A DNA stretch of 64,000 nucleotides, from assembly GCF_018403185.1 (NCBI RefSeq), contig NZ_BOSE01000008.1, positions 186,001 to 250,000 on the forward strand, written 5' to 3'. This document shows, piece by piece, positions 1 through 7,645 of this stretch (positions are counted from its first letter, which is position 1; each line of letters starts with the position of its first letter). Position numbers and translations under genes: made by a program. Origin of the DNA: Paenibacillus montaniterrae. Its GTDB lineage: Bacteria; Bacillota; Bacilli; Paenibacillales; Paenibacillaceae. The notes below the pieces were generated by a model. It was not told where the DNA came from. It ran no database searches and worked only from the letters and a program-made list of their open reading frames with translations.

Positions 1-2422
1 TGGCATCATCCCATGCTCGCCCTACTAGCTGCATAGCGATTGAATAGCCGCTTGGACTAACACCGACAGGAACAACTACAGTTGGCAATCCTACATTAGA
101 GGTCAAGACGCCAGTCGCACGATCAGAGCTTAGTTGGCTTGTTGCGCCATCATTATTGTACACATCGCTTATGAAGCCAGCATAGACGACGCTATCTACG
201 TCATACTCGTCCATCCATTGCTTAATCACCTCTTTGTATGCTGTTCTGTATTCAATATAGGCTTGTACCTCGCTTTCCGTCATGCGTGGACGCTCAGTGT
301 AGTTTCTTTGGTTATATGAAAGTACCTTATCAGAAGCCAGAAGCCGATCGCCATTTTCATAAGGGAAATCATCATGTAGCTCAATATAACGAGCCCAGCC
401 TTCCGTTGAACCATTTATACCGCTAGGTCGCTGAGGCGCACTTGGCGGGGCGCTCATTTCGACCATAGTTGCTCCAGCAGCCTCTAGCTCAGAGAATTTA
501 TCCATTACAGCTTGTCCTGTACCGTCATCAGCAAATGAAGATACAAAGGAAGAAGGAATATAACCAATTCGCTTGCCTTGCAGGGCATCAAGCTGTAGCG
601 CCTCGGTCCAATCAGCAGGACGTTTCGCATCTGCATCGACTGTTAGCATATCAAGCGGATCAGTGCCGGTAGTTGCATTTAATAGATAGGCCAGGTCAGT
701 TACAGTACGGGCGATTGGGCCCGCATAGTCTTGTCCCCATGTTAAAGGCATGACGCCGCGTGTACTAGCCATGCCATCTGTGCCGCGGAACGTTGTAAGG
801 CTCGCTCCTACGCTTGGTGCATAAAGAGATACCCCTGTTTGCGAACCCATAGCCGCTGCTGCAAAGTTTGCCGAAACAGATACTGCAGATCCGCCGCTTG
901 AACCAAATGATGTTTTAGACGGATATAGCGCATTCCATGTTTGCATCCATCCGCTTTCACTGAAGCTTCCGCTATTCGCAAACTCAGACGTGTTGACCTT
1001 GCCAATAATAACTGCGCCGGCTTCTCTCAGCTTCTCTACTTGGTAAGCATCGGATTTGGGCTGCCAGCCTTCAAGAGCTCTACTGCCGCCAGTCGTTGGC
1101 ATGTCCTTCGTGTCATAAATATCTTTAATGGCAATTGGGATGCCTAGCAGCTCGCCAGTACGGCCTTCTCGACGAGCGAGATCGGCTGCTTTAGCTTGCT
1201 CGATGGCAGATTCGGACACATGGAGAAAGGAATGAAAGCCTAATTGCCCTAAATCATAGGCTGTAATTCGATCTAAATAAGCACGTGTAATTTGTTCAGA
1301 GGTCGTAATGCCCTTCTCCATATCTGCTTGCATTTCAGCAATCGATTTATTGATCACATCATATGGAGAAGAGGTTACAAGTTTAGGCAATGCAGGTGCT
1401 GCCGGAATATCAAGACGTGTTACTGCTTCACATGCGTCCACATCCACGCCTGCAATGGCAGACAAATCCCAGTTGCTGATCGTACAAATTTGCGCCTCGC
1501 TCAAATTGGTTACATCTGGCTGAGTCGTTAATTCACCCAGAGCAGTAACGGTGCTGGCTACTCCTGCTTCACCTGTTTGCCCAACAAGGACATAGCGAGC
1601 AAGCGATTTCGTTTCACCCGGCTCAATCGTCAAGCTGTGAATGAAGCCATAAAAGTTTGCATCATTGCCGGAAGTCGCTAAAGGCGTCGTGAACGGATTT
1701 TTTTGCTGGTTGCCGGTACCGGTTAGGGCGCCTTCAAATGGAGCAGATGAGCCTAAAACAATTCCTACAGGCAAATCACCCTCTCGGTTATTGCCTATCA
1801 GCACCCAGGAATCCTCGGGTGTAATCGTTAAATCCTCTGAGGAGGTGGCCTTGACTTGGCTTGCATATTCTCCTGTACCATAGCCTAAAGAGCCGCCAAA
1901 TGATACGTCTACCGTTACAGCAGCGCCGGTTGTGTTGGTGAAGCTATCAAAAAATCTCGTTTTGTTATGCGTACTATCGAAATAAATATTACGTGTAATG
2001 AGTACTTCGCCTAAATTTACAGATTGCGTTGTATTAAAGGAATTCACATTATCAAATTCCAGGCCAAAGCCTCGCATCATTTGCCCATTCATTATTGGTT
2101 CTGGGGTAGAGGATACCTGGACAAAAATATTACCGAAACCTTGTGCTTGCGTTGATACAATTCTGCGCAAGCTGCCTGTATCCAGATTCGGAGCAAAGGA
2201 GTCGTGAAACTCCCATACTGTTCCGCTTTCAGAGGTGAGATTGGTTAACGCATTGGCAGACTGAAACGGAAGCACTCCGGTCATTACAACTGATAATGCC
2301 AGCGTTGCAGCTAGTGCTTTCTTTTTGCTCCAGTTTAATTTTGTGTGTGATCGTTCAGAGGGAGAGGAAGAAGAGGTGACATTGCGCGTGGTAGACTTAA
2401 ATGCATCCTTTAGATTAATCAA
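1..2422 (-). CDS. Secreted amidase-signature family protein, N-terminal 807 residues (3' end outside window)
   Basis: The reading frame is open from a TTG at 2422 to the left window edge. AAGGAG lies 10 nt upstream and an in-frame stop precedes the TTG. A basic N-terminal stretch and hydrophobic segment ending in QSANA (about residues 31-58) look like a signal peptide, so the enzyme is probably exported. Residues of about 60-390 form a region I do not recognise. An amidase-signature domain follows: catalytic Lys in IAIKD, the GSSGGS loop and the nucleophile Ser in GSQTGVSLYAP. The Lys-Ser-Ser spacing is 75 and 24, as in fatty acid amide hydrolase. The family hydrolyses carboxamides; the substrate here cannot be told. 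The usual GGS around the nucleophile is GVS. The C-terminus is missing only because of the window edge. Confidence 0.85.
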   Translation of the reverse strand, partial: MINLKDAFKSTTRNVTSSSSPSERSHTKLNWSKKKALAATLALSVVMTGVLPFQSANALTNLTSESGTVWEFHDSFAPNLDTGSLRRIVSTQAQGFGNIFVQVSSTPEPIMNGQMMRGFGLEFDNVNSFNTTQSVNLGEVLITRNIYFDSTHNKTRFFDSFTNTTGAAVTVDVSFGGSLGYGTGEYASQVKATSSEDLTITPEDSWVLIGNNREGDLPVGIVLGSSAPFEGALTGTGNQQKNPFTTPLATSGNDANFYGFIHSLTIEPGETKSLARYVLVGQTGEAGVASTVTALGELTTQPDVTNLSEAQICTISNWDLSAIAGVDVDACEAVTRLDIPAAPALPKLVTSSPYDVINKSIAEMQADMEKGITTSEQITRAYLDRITAYDLGQLGFHSFLHVSESAIEQAKAADLARREGRTGELLGIPIAIKDIYDTKDMPTTGGSRALEGWQPKSDAYQVEKLREAGAVIIGKVNTSEFANSGSFSESGWMQTWNALYPSKTSFGSSGGSAVSVSANFAAAAMGSQTGVSLYAPSVGASLTTFRGTDGMASTRGVMPLTWGQDYAGPIARTVTDLAYLLNATTGTDPLDMLTVDADAKRPADWTEALQLDALQGKRIGYIPSSFVSSFADDGTGQAVMDKFSELEAAGATMVEMSAPPSAPQRPSGINGSTEGWARYIELHDDFPYENGDRLLASDKVLSYNQRNYTERPRMTESEVQAYIEYRTAYKEVIKQWMDEYDVDSVVYAGFISDVYNNDGATSQLSSDRATGVLTSNVGLPTVVVPVGVSPSGYSIAMQLVGRAWDDA

Positions 2423-2686
2423 AATGGCTCAGCTCCTTCATATTATGCATAGAAACTTATATACTATAAATTAATGTAATGAAATATAATACCAATCTAT
2501 CAAATTGGTCAATAGTCTTTAAATTTTTAGTAGATTAATTCACATGAATAATGATAAATTTTGTGATTCGCTAACATAAATTTTAATTAACTGAATTTTA
2601 CTAGTATTTTATGTAATGTTTATTAACACGAAATATAAGATGTACTACTCAAGAGCGATATATAACTAAGCGATACTTCTATAAAA

Positions 2687-2733
2687 AAACAGCAGCCCCG
2701 GTTCTCATCTATTGAGAACCAGGGCTGCTGTTT
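2687..2733. terminator. Long hairpin with A-run on the left arm
   Basis: Arms AAACAGCAGCCC and GGTTCTCA pair with TTGAGAACC and GGGCTGCTGTTT around a 4-nt loop, with one mismatch. The A-run at 2683-2689 becomes a T-run on the minus strand. It lies between the terC-like gene and the amidase gene, both minus, so it may be a second terminator that insulates them. The rest of 2423-2872 is AT-rich and I see no gene in it. Confidence 0.6.
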
Positions 2734-2872
2734 CAACTTTACATTTCTATCTGTTAAAGGTCTTTCCCGTATCACGTAAAAATACACCTGGATTAGAATA
2801 CAAATGATTCGAAAGTAAATCTATTAATCCTGTTAAATTCACATCATTTTATGATTTCACAGCCACTTATGT

Positions 2873-2908
2873 AAAACAGCCCTCGCCGTCTGAGGCAAGA
2901 GCTGTTTT
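2873..2908 (-). terminator. Terminator of the TerC-like gene
   Basis: AAAACAGC...GCTGTTTT arms with an inner GCC/GGC helix lie just after the stop codon at 2922 on the minus strand. Confidence 0.65.
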
Positions 2909-2921
2909 AGCCAGATATATT

Positions 2922-3692
2922 TCAGGTCTTTTCAACCTGTTTTTTATTCGATGGCGCGAACCAGCCAAGCAGAGCAATCGCAACCAGTACCCCATAGAAT
3001 ATTAGTGTCCAGGCTGTGCTATGTGGAAAATGATGCTCCAGCACACCGATGTCTTCGTGAGCCAATGTAATGACGGCCAGCTTTACGCCGACCCACGCTA
3101 CGATTGCATAAGCAGTCGTCTCAAGAGCAGGACGCTGTGAAAGCAGCTTAACGAACCAAGTAGCCGCGAATTTGATTAGCACAAGACCGGCGATGCCTCC
3201 AATTAGAACAACGAGGAATTTGCCTCCGTCCATTCCGCCAAAATTGCCAAGCGGCGAATCCGGCAGACCAAGCGCCAAGGCTACTGCTGCAAGAATGGAA
3301 TCAATCGCAAAGGCAAGGTCCGCAATCGCGATTTTCCCAACAGTTGGCCAGAACCCTTTCCCTGCAGCTTCCTTTTTCGTTTCCTCTTGATTTTTCTCAT
3401 TTTTCTTACCGAAACGAGCTTTTACGATATGGTTTATCCCGAGATAAAGCAGGTAAGCCGCTCCAATCGCCTGAATTTGCCATACATTTGCAATAAATGA
3501 GATTGCAAACAGCGCGGCAAAGCGAAAAACAAAAGCCATAATAATCCCGTAGTTAATGGCTCTCTTCTTCTGATCATCCGGCAAGTGCTTTGCGATGACC
3601 GCCAACACAAGCGCATTATCCGCAGACAGCAAACCTTCCAAACCGATAAGAATCAGTAACGCCCATGCGTACTCCAACCAAATTGAATCCAT
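2922..3692 (-). CDS. TerC family integral membrane protein (YkoY/YceF type)
   Basis: 256 residues, the normal length for Bacillus-type TerC proteins. The start is ATG with GAGGTGAG upstream. It has about seven hydrophobic segments. The family signatures are visible: GLEGLLSADNALVLAV near the N-terminus and a second acidic membrane motif, ADLAFAIDSILAAVAL, in the middle. Acidic residues in the membrane segments fit metal transport. Relatives in Bacillus (YkoY, YceF) are linked to manganese export to secreted enzymes. A charged loop (KKNEKNQEETKKE) separates the two halves. The gene appears monocistronic, with a terminator right after it. I looked for the Mn-sensing yybP-ykoY leader upstream and did not see its conserved blocks, so the Mn role is inferred from family only. 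Confidence 0.88.
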   Translation of the reverse strand: MDSIWLEYAWALLILIGLEGLLSADNALVLAVIAKHLPDDQKKRAINYGIIMAFVFRFAALFAISFIANVWQIQAIGAAYLLYLGINHIVKARFGKKNEKNQEETKKEAAGKGFWPTVGKIAIADLAFAIDSILAAVALALGLPDSPLGNFGGMDGGKFLVVLIGGIAGLVLIKFAATWFVKLLSQRPALETTAYAIVAWVGVKLAVITLAHEDIGVLEHHFPHSTAWTLIFYGVLVAIALLGWFAPSNKKQVEKT

Positions 3693-4015
3693 CTTGAATT
3701 CTCACCTCATTAATTAGTGCGATACTAGGCTTGCAGCATTATGTAGATAATCTTTTCTTTACTGCCAAAGGTTATACGTTAAAAGTGGTCGAAGGAGTTC
3801 ATTTTTTTATCCCGATAATTCGGTATTTTTCGTAAATCGCTCAGCTTATCGAGGTTCACCTGCCTATAATATTTCTCATGCAGCGCAAACTCATCCATTA
3901 TTTCGAGATAAAGCCAATAATGTTCCGATTTCGTTCCGCATTACTATAACAAATCTATTTTAATGGGGCTTTTTCCTTTGTACAAGTGCCCCCCGCCATA
4001 TTTATTTTGGTATCG
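3693..4015. other. Intergenic stretch, no gene seen
   Basis: 323 bp between the start of the TerC-like gene and the stop of the next minus-strand gene. Both strands are broken by stops. It should hold the terC promoter, but I cannot name convincing -35/-10 boxes. Confidence 0.5.
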
Positions 4016-4282
4016 TTACAGTAAAAGCTTTTGCAAAACATACCATGCTGCGTACAATACAAAAGCAATTATGGAAAAAAACACTGCAAGCAGCAATCCC
4101 CTTACAAACCTTATACATCCAATTCTGATCAATCCGTAACATCCGCCGTATACAATAAGTCCGACAGCAGCTCCAGCCAAAAATGCGTGAGGTGCACGCA
4201 ACAGAATAATATAAAATATAAAGCTTAGCCCTAACAAAAAATAATTGATCCACAAAAACATAGCCGTTACTCGCCTTTGCAT
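4016..4282 (-). CDS. Small membrane protein of unknown function
   Basis: 88 residues from ATG at 4282, chosen because AGGGGGAAG sits 5-6 nt upstream. A longer in-frame start at 4363 has no such site. The protein is almost wholly hydrophobic: about three membrane segments (FLWINYFLLGLSFIFYIILL, AFLAGAAVGLIVYGGCYGLI, LLLAVFFSIIAFVLYAAWYV) with basic loops. I do not recognise the family. The competing frame at 4002-4325 is a shadow. Confidence 0.6.
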   Translation of the reverse strand: MQRRVTAMFLWINYFLLGLSFIFYIILLRAPHAFLAGAAVGLIVYGGCYGLIRIGCIRFVRGLLLAVFFSIIAFVLYAAWYVLQKLLL

Positions 4283-4407
4283 CAAGCTTCCCCCTATTAG
4301 CTTTTTGATGATCCTGCCTATACATTGATTAATAATACGAATTATGCCTAGACTTACCATCAATGTAAAGAAAAAACGTGTCCTTTTTCTATTTAAAGCT
4401 TAAAAAA

Positions 4408-4439
4408 CCCGAATGCTTACATTTCGTAATGCATTCGGG
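4408..4439. terminator. Bidirectional-looking terminator hairpin
   Basis: CCCGAATGC pairs with GCATTCGGG; a run of six A precedes it and six T follow. It lies downstream of the minus-strand VOC gene ending at 4509. Confidence 0.75.
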
Positions 4440-4508
4440 ACTTTTTTGCTCGGGCTTCAGTGATAATTGTATTTATTCGATCGCTTGAAACAAATCAAAT
4501 TGATTGTT

Positions 4509-4877
4509 TTATAAATGCTGAAGGCCGATGCGGTTCCCTTCGCTGTCTATAAACATGCCTACATACCCAGCGTGATCGCCTAAGTAGGTTTTAGCCATAA
4601 CCACTTGACCACCCGCTTCAGAAACCTTCGAAAGAATAATATCCAGATCAGGCCTTCCGTCGATATAGACCGTAACTCCATCTGGAGAAGGTGTATGATT
4701 TGGCCCCTTGACCAAAAGTCCTCCGTTCTGCTCCTCCTTAGCCGGGAAAAAAGCGTACTCCTCATCCCCCATCTGCATCGATTGCATCTCCATTGCTAAA
4801 ATATGCTCATAAAATGCTTTCGCTCGCCCCATGTCCGATACAGGAATTTCCACCCAAATAAATACTCGATCTCTCAT
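4509..4877 (-). CDS. VOC/glyoxalase-fold protein
   Basis: 122 residues with the vicinal-oxygen-chelate fold pattern: VEIPVSDMGRAKAFYEHIL at the N-terminus and MFIDSEGNRIGLQ at the C-terminus, the two paired beta-alpha-beta-beta-beta modules. Such proteins are small metal-dependent lyases, dioxygenases or drug-binding proteins. The typical C-terminal metal ligand positions are partly present (E in SEGN) but the substrate is unknown. It is divergent from the TetR gene at 5052, so it could belong to that regulon. Confidence 0.85.
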   Translation of the reverse strand: MRDRVFIWVEIPVSDMGRAKAFYEHILAMEMQSMQMGDEEYAFFPAKEEQNGGLLVKGPNHTPSPDGVTVYIDGRPDLDIILSKVSEAGGQVVMAKTYLGDHAGYVGMFIDSEGNRIGLQHL

Positions 4878-5007
4878 TGCTCATTCTCCATTCGCTTTAA
4901 AATTTGCTTGCTATTCTATTAGACGAATGAACGCTCGCAAAATCATCGGCCCTCCCTTATATGAAGAAGTCAATATATTTTGTTTAACCCGTTCCTTATT
5001 CTTTACT

Positions 5008-5019
5008 GATCGTTCTCAA
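5008..5019. promoter_or_regulatory. Candidate TetR operator half-site
   Basis: GATCGTTCTCAA here is identical to the right half of the palindromic site at 5652-5669 upstream of the SDR gene. It lies 33 bp ahead of the TetR start. Confidence 0.45.
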
Positions 5020-5051
5020 TATGCTATATTGAACTACAGGAGGGAAATAGC

Positions 5052-5630
5052 ATGGCGAGAAGCAAGGAGTTTGATGAGAACGCAGTTCTAGATAAAGCGA
5101 TGAGACTTTTCTGGGAACAAGGCTACGAGAAGACATCCATGACCGATCTGGTCGAGTTCATGGGAATTCATCGAAGAAGTTTGTATGACACATTTGGCGA
5201 TAAACATACATTGTATTTAAAAGCAATGGATCGCTTTAATGAGAAAATCAACGCCGCTCTTGCAGCTGGAGTGAAACGTTCCAAAACAGCGAAGGAAGCG
5301 CTGCTGTTTATTTTTAACTTCATGATTGATGGGCAAGCAGACTCACCCCCCGGCTGTTTGATGGTAAATTCAGCAGTGGAGCTGGCGGCGCGCGATGCTG
5401 ACGTTGATTTGAAATTCACTAAGATGTTTACAGTAGCAGAACAGCAACTCAAGGAAATTATACTTTGGGGCCAGCGAGACGGTGAATTCTCCAGCGATTA
5501 CGACGCCGATGAATTGGCGGAATACGTGCACAATGTTTGGGTCGGATTAAGGGTAATGACAAGAACCTCGGTAGCCAAAGAAAAGCTTCATCGAATAGCA
5601 AATACATCGATAAAATTTTTAGAAGGGTGA
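5052..5630 (+). CDS. TetR/AcrR family transcriptional regulator
   Basis: 192 residues, ATG with AGGAGG-like site (CAGGAGGG) 6-7 nt upstream. The N-terminal helix-turn-helix is clear: AMRLFWEQGYEKTSMTDLV, then MGIHRRSLYDTFGDKHTLY. The C-terminal ligand domain carries the GCLMVNSAVELA segment common in regulators of aldehyde or quinone stress genes. It heads a plus-strand group with an SDR and a zinc-type alcohol dehydrogenase, and probably represses them and itself through the GATCGTTC sites. The effector is unknown. Confidence 0.9.
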   Translation: MARSKEFDENAVLDKAMRLFWEQGYEKTSMTDLVEFMGIHRRSLYDTFGDKHTLYLKAMDRFNEKINAALAAGVKRSKTAKEALLFIFNFMIDGQADSPPGCLMVNSAVELAARDADVDLKFTKMFTVAEQQLKEIILWGQRDGEFSSDYDADELAEYVHNVWVGLRVMTRTSVAKEKLHRIANTSIKFLEG

Positions 5631-5651
5631 TTAATTTTTTTTCACTTAATT

Positions 5652-5665
5652 AGAACGATCGTTCT
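5652..5665. promoter_or_regulatory. Palindromic operator candidate AGAACGATCGTTCT
   Basis: A perfect 14-bp palindrome just upstream of the SDR gene, with a 12-bp identical copy (GATCGTTCTCAA) in front of the TetR gene. This fits autoregulation plus control of the cassette. The core GAAC-N4-GTTC also resembles an SOS box, but the shared copy upstream of the regulator favours a TetR site. Confidence 0.55.
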
Positions 5666-5706
5666 CAAATTGTGGATGGAAGTATATAACAAGGAGGATC
5701 ATGTCT

Positions 5707-6417
5707 ATGTCAATCAAGGTCGCGCTTGTAACAGGAGCAAATAAAGGAATCGGTTTCGAGGTCGCTAGACAGCTTGGACAGCAAGGGATCACGGTATTAC
5801 TTGGCGCACGCACGAAGGCAGCCGCAGATGAATCAGCGAGCAAGCTGCATAACGAAGGTATTCAAGCCATTGGTGTGCAGTTGGAGGTCACGAATGCCGC
5901 TCATATTGCAGAATTGGCCAGTTTTATTAATGAGGAGTATGGTCGATTGGATATTCTGGTGAACAACGCTGGAATTCTGGTTGGCGCTCACGGCTATGAC
6001 GGGGGTTTTTTACGGGACTCATTTGAAGTAAACACCTTCGCGCCATTCTTCATCACAGAAGCGTTGCTGCCGCTACTGCTTAAAAGTGATGCTGGAAGAA
6101 TCGTAAACCAAAGCAGCGCTTTAGGGTCCATCGGTTTTATGGAAACGAATGAACAGGTGCAGAAATTAGCTACACCAGCATACTCTGCTTCCAAAGCCGC
6201 TCTGAACATGCTGACCGTATATTGGGCGCAAAAATGGAAGGATACCCATTTAAAGATAAATGCAGCCCATCCTGGCCTGGTCAGAACGCAAATGGGTGGT
6301 GAAAACGCAGAGCTGTCGGTGGAAGAGGGCGCGAAAACAGCAGTACGACTCGCTACCCTGCCTAATGACGGCCCGACAGGCGGATTCTTCTATATGGACA
6401 ATCAGCTCCCATGGTAA
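5707..6417 (+). CDS. Short-chain dehydrogenase/reductase (SDR), NAD(P)-dependent
   Basis: 236 residues from ATG 5707, preferred over ATG 5701 because AAGGAGG then sits 9 nt away instead of 3. Classical SDR motifs: TGANKGIGFEVA for the cofactor, NNAG, the catalytic Ser in VNQSSALGS and YSASK. It ends in the GGFFYMDNQLPW type tail seen in plant-type carbonyl reductase-like SDRs. It follows the TetR gene and precedes the alcohol dehydrogenase by about 40 bp, so it is probably co-transcribed with the latter and acts on carbonyl compounds. Confidence 0.9.
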   Translation: MSIKVALVTGANKGIGFEVARQLGQQGITVLLGARTKAAADESASKLHNEGIQAIGVQLEVTNAAHIAELASFINEEYGRLDILVNNAGILVGAHGYDGGFLRDSFEVNTFAPFFITEALLPLLLKSDAGRIVNQSSALGSIGFMETNEQVQKLATPAYSASKAALNMLTVYWAQKWKDTHLKINAAHPGLVRTQMGGENAELSVEEGAKTAVRLATLPNDGPTGGFFYMDNQLPW

Positions 6418-6458
6418 TAAAGCTTATATTGAAATGAATATGAAAGGATGAAAAGAAA

Positions 6459-7493
6459 ATGACAAAGCAAGCGATGATGAAAGCGATTGGGTACTATAAA
6501 CCAAAGGATGGAGTACCAGCATTTGAAGAGGTTAAAGTTGAGAGACCTCAAGCGTCGGGCAGAGATCTGCTCGTGGAAGTGAAGGCAGTATCTGTCAATC
6601 CAACGGATTGGCGCTCGCATATGGCTAAAAATCCTGAAGATTCTTCTTTAACGATAGCAGGTCGAGACGTAGCAGGTGTCGTGGTTGCGACCGGACCCGA
6701 TTGCAACCTGTTTAAGGTTGGCGATCAAGTTTATTATTCTGGCAGCAACATTCGACCAGGCGGGTTCAGCGAGTTTCATTTGGTCGATGAACGAATTGTC
6801 GGCAGAAAGCCGCAAACACTTAATTACGCAGAAGCAGCTGCGCTACCGTTAACAACGATCACAGCATGGGAAGGCTTATATGACCGCTTGGGAATATCCA
6901 ATAATCCGTCCGATAACAAAGGTAAAAGTATTTTGATCATTGGTGCTGCCGGAGGTGTTGGATCGATTGCTACTCAGCTGGCCAAGCTTGCCGGACTACA
7001 GGTCATCGCGACAGCATCACGCCCAGAATCAATTGAATGGACCAAGGAAAATGGTGCGGATCATGTTATCGATCATCGACAACCGCTAGAACCTCAACTT
7101 AAAAAGCTTGGCCTGCATGGCGTCAATTATATTTTCGTATTAAATAGTCCGGATCAGCATTTGGATGAGATGAAGAAAGTAATTTTGCCGCAAGGTAAAA
7201 TCTGCTCGATCCTGCCATTCGAACAACCGGTTGATCTTGGCGCTTTCTTTGCAAAAAGCGTGACGTATGTTTGGGAACTAATGTTCACTCGCTCGCTGTT
7301 TCAGACGGATGATATGATTGAGCAGCACCGATTGCTTAATGAGGTGTCTCATTTGGTGGACTCCGGGAAAATACGAACAACATTAAAGGAGCGTTTGGCA
7401 CCCATTAATCCAGATAATATGAAGGAAGCATTTCGCAAAAGTTTGTCCGGTAGTATGCTCGGTAAGATCGTATTAGAAGGCTTTGAAGAATGA
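6459..7493 (+). CDS. Zinc-binding alcohol dehydrogenase family / quinone oxidoreductase-like protein
   Basis: 344 residues. GroES-like N-terminal domain (EVKAVSVNPTDWRSHM; GRDVAGVVVATGPD) and a Rossmann domain with GAAGGVGSIATQLAK. The structural and catalytic zinc cysteines of true alcohol dehydrogenases are absent, so it is a quinone-oxidoreductase-type NAD(P)H enzyme. It is the third gene of the TetR cassette. The likely role is reduction of reactive enones or quinones; this is inferred from family and context. Confidence 0.9.
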   Translation: MTKQAMMKAIGYYKPKDGVPAFEEVKVERPQASGRDLLVEVKAVSVNPTDWRSHMAKNPEDSSLTIAGRDVAGVVVATGPDCNLFKVGDQVYYSGSNIRPGGFSEFHLVDERIVGRKPQTLNYAEAAALPLTTITAWEGLYDRLGISNNPSDNKGKSILIIGAAGGVGSIATQLAKLAGLQVIATASRPESIEWTKENGADHVIDHRQPLEPQLKKLGLHGVNYIFVLNSPDQHLDEMKKVILPQGKICSILPFEQPVDLGAFFAKSVTYVWELMFTRSLFQTDDMIEQHRLLNEVSHLVDSGKIRTTLKERLAPINPDNMKEAFRKSLSGSMLGKIVLEGFEE

Positions 7494-7645
7494 CTGTTCA
7501 AAGAAGGGTCCTGGCCTTGGCTCAAGAATATGATATATAGTTTTAAAAGTGGATTCTTAGCAAAAATTTTTTCCTTATCTGCCCAACCTTTTTCGTTTTC
7601 GTTGCAGTATTTAGGTGAGTGCCATTGAAAAGAAGGAGTTACGTC

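Noticed and set aside
134..2207. Plus-strand ORFs of 60-80 codons
   Set aside because: They are antisense shadows of the amidase gene, without ribosome sites or protein-like composition.
3693..3900. Possible yybP-ykoY manganese riboswitch ahead of the TerC-like gene
   Set aside because: The conserved GGGGAGUA and paired blocks of that riboswitch were not found on the minus strand.
5652..5665. SOS (LexA) box upstream of the SDR gene
   Set aside because: The central GATC departs from the usual RNRY centre, and the same sequence recurs at the TetR gene; a TetR operator is more likely.
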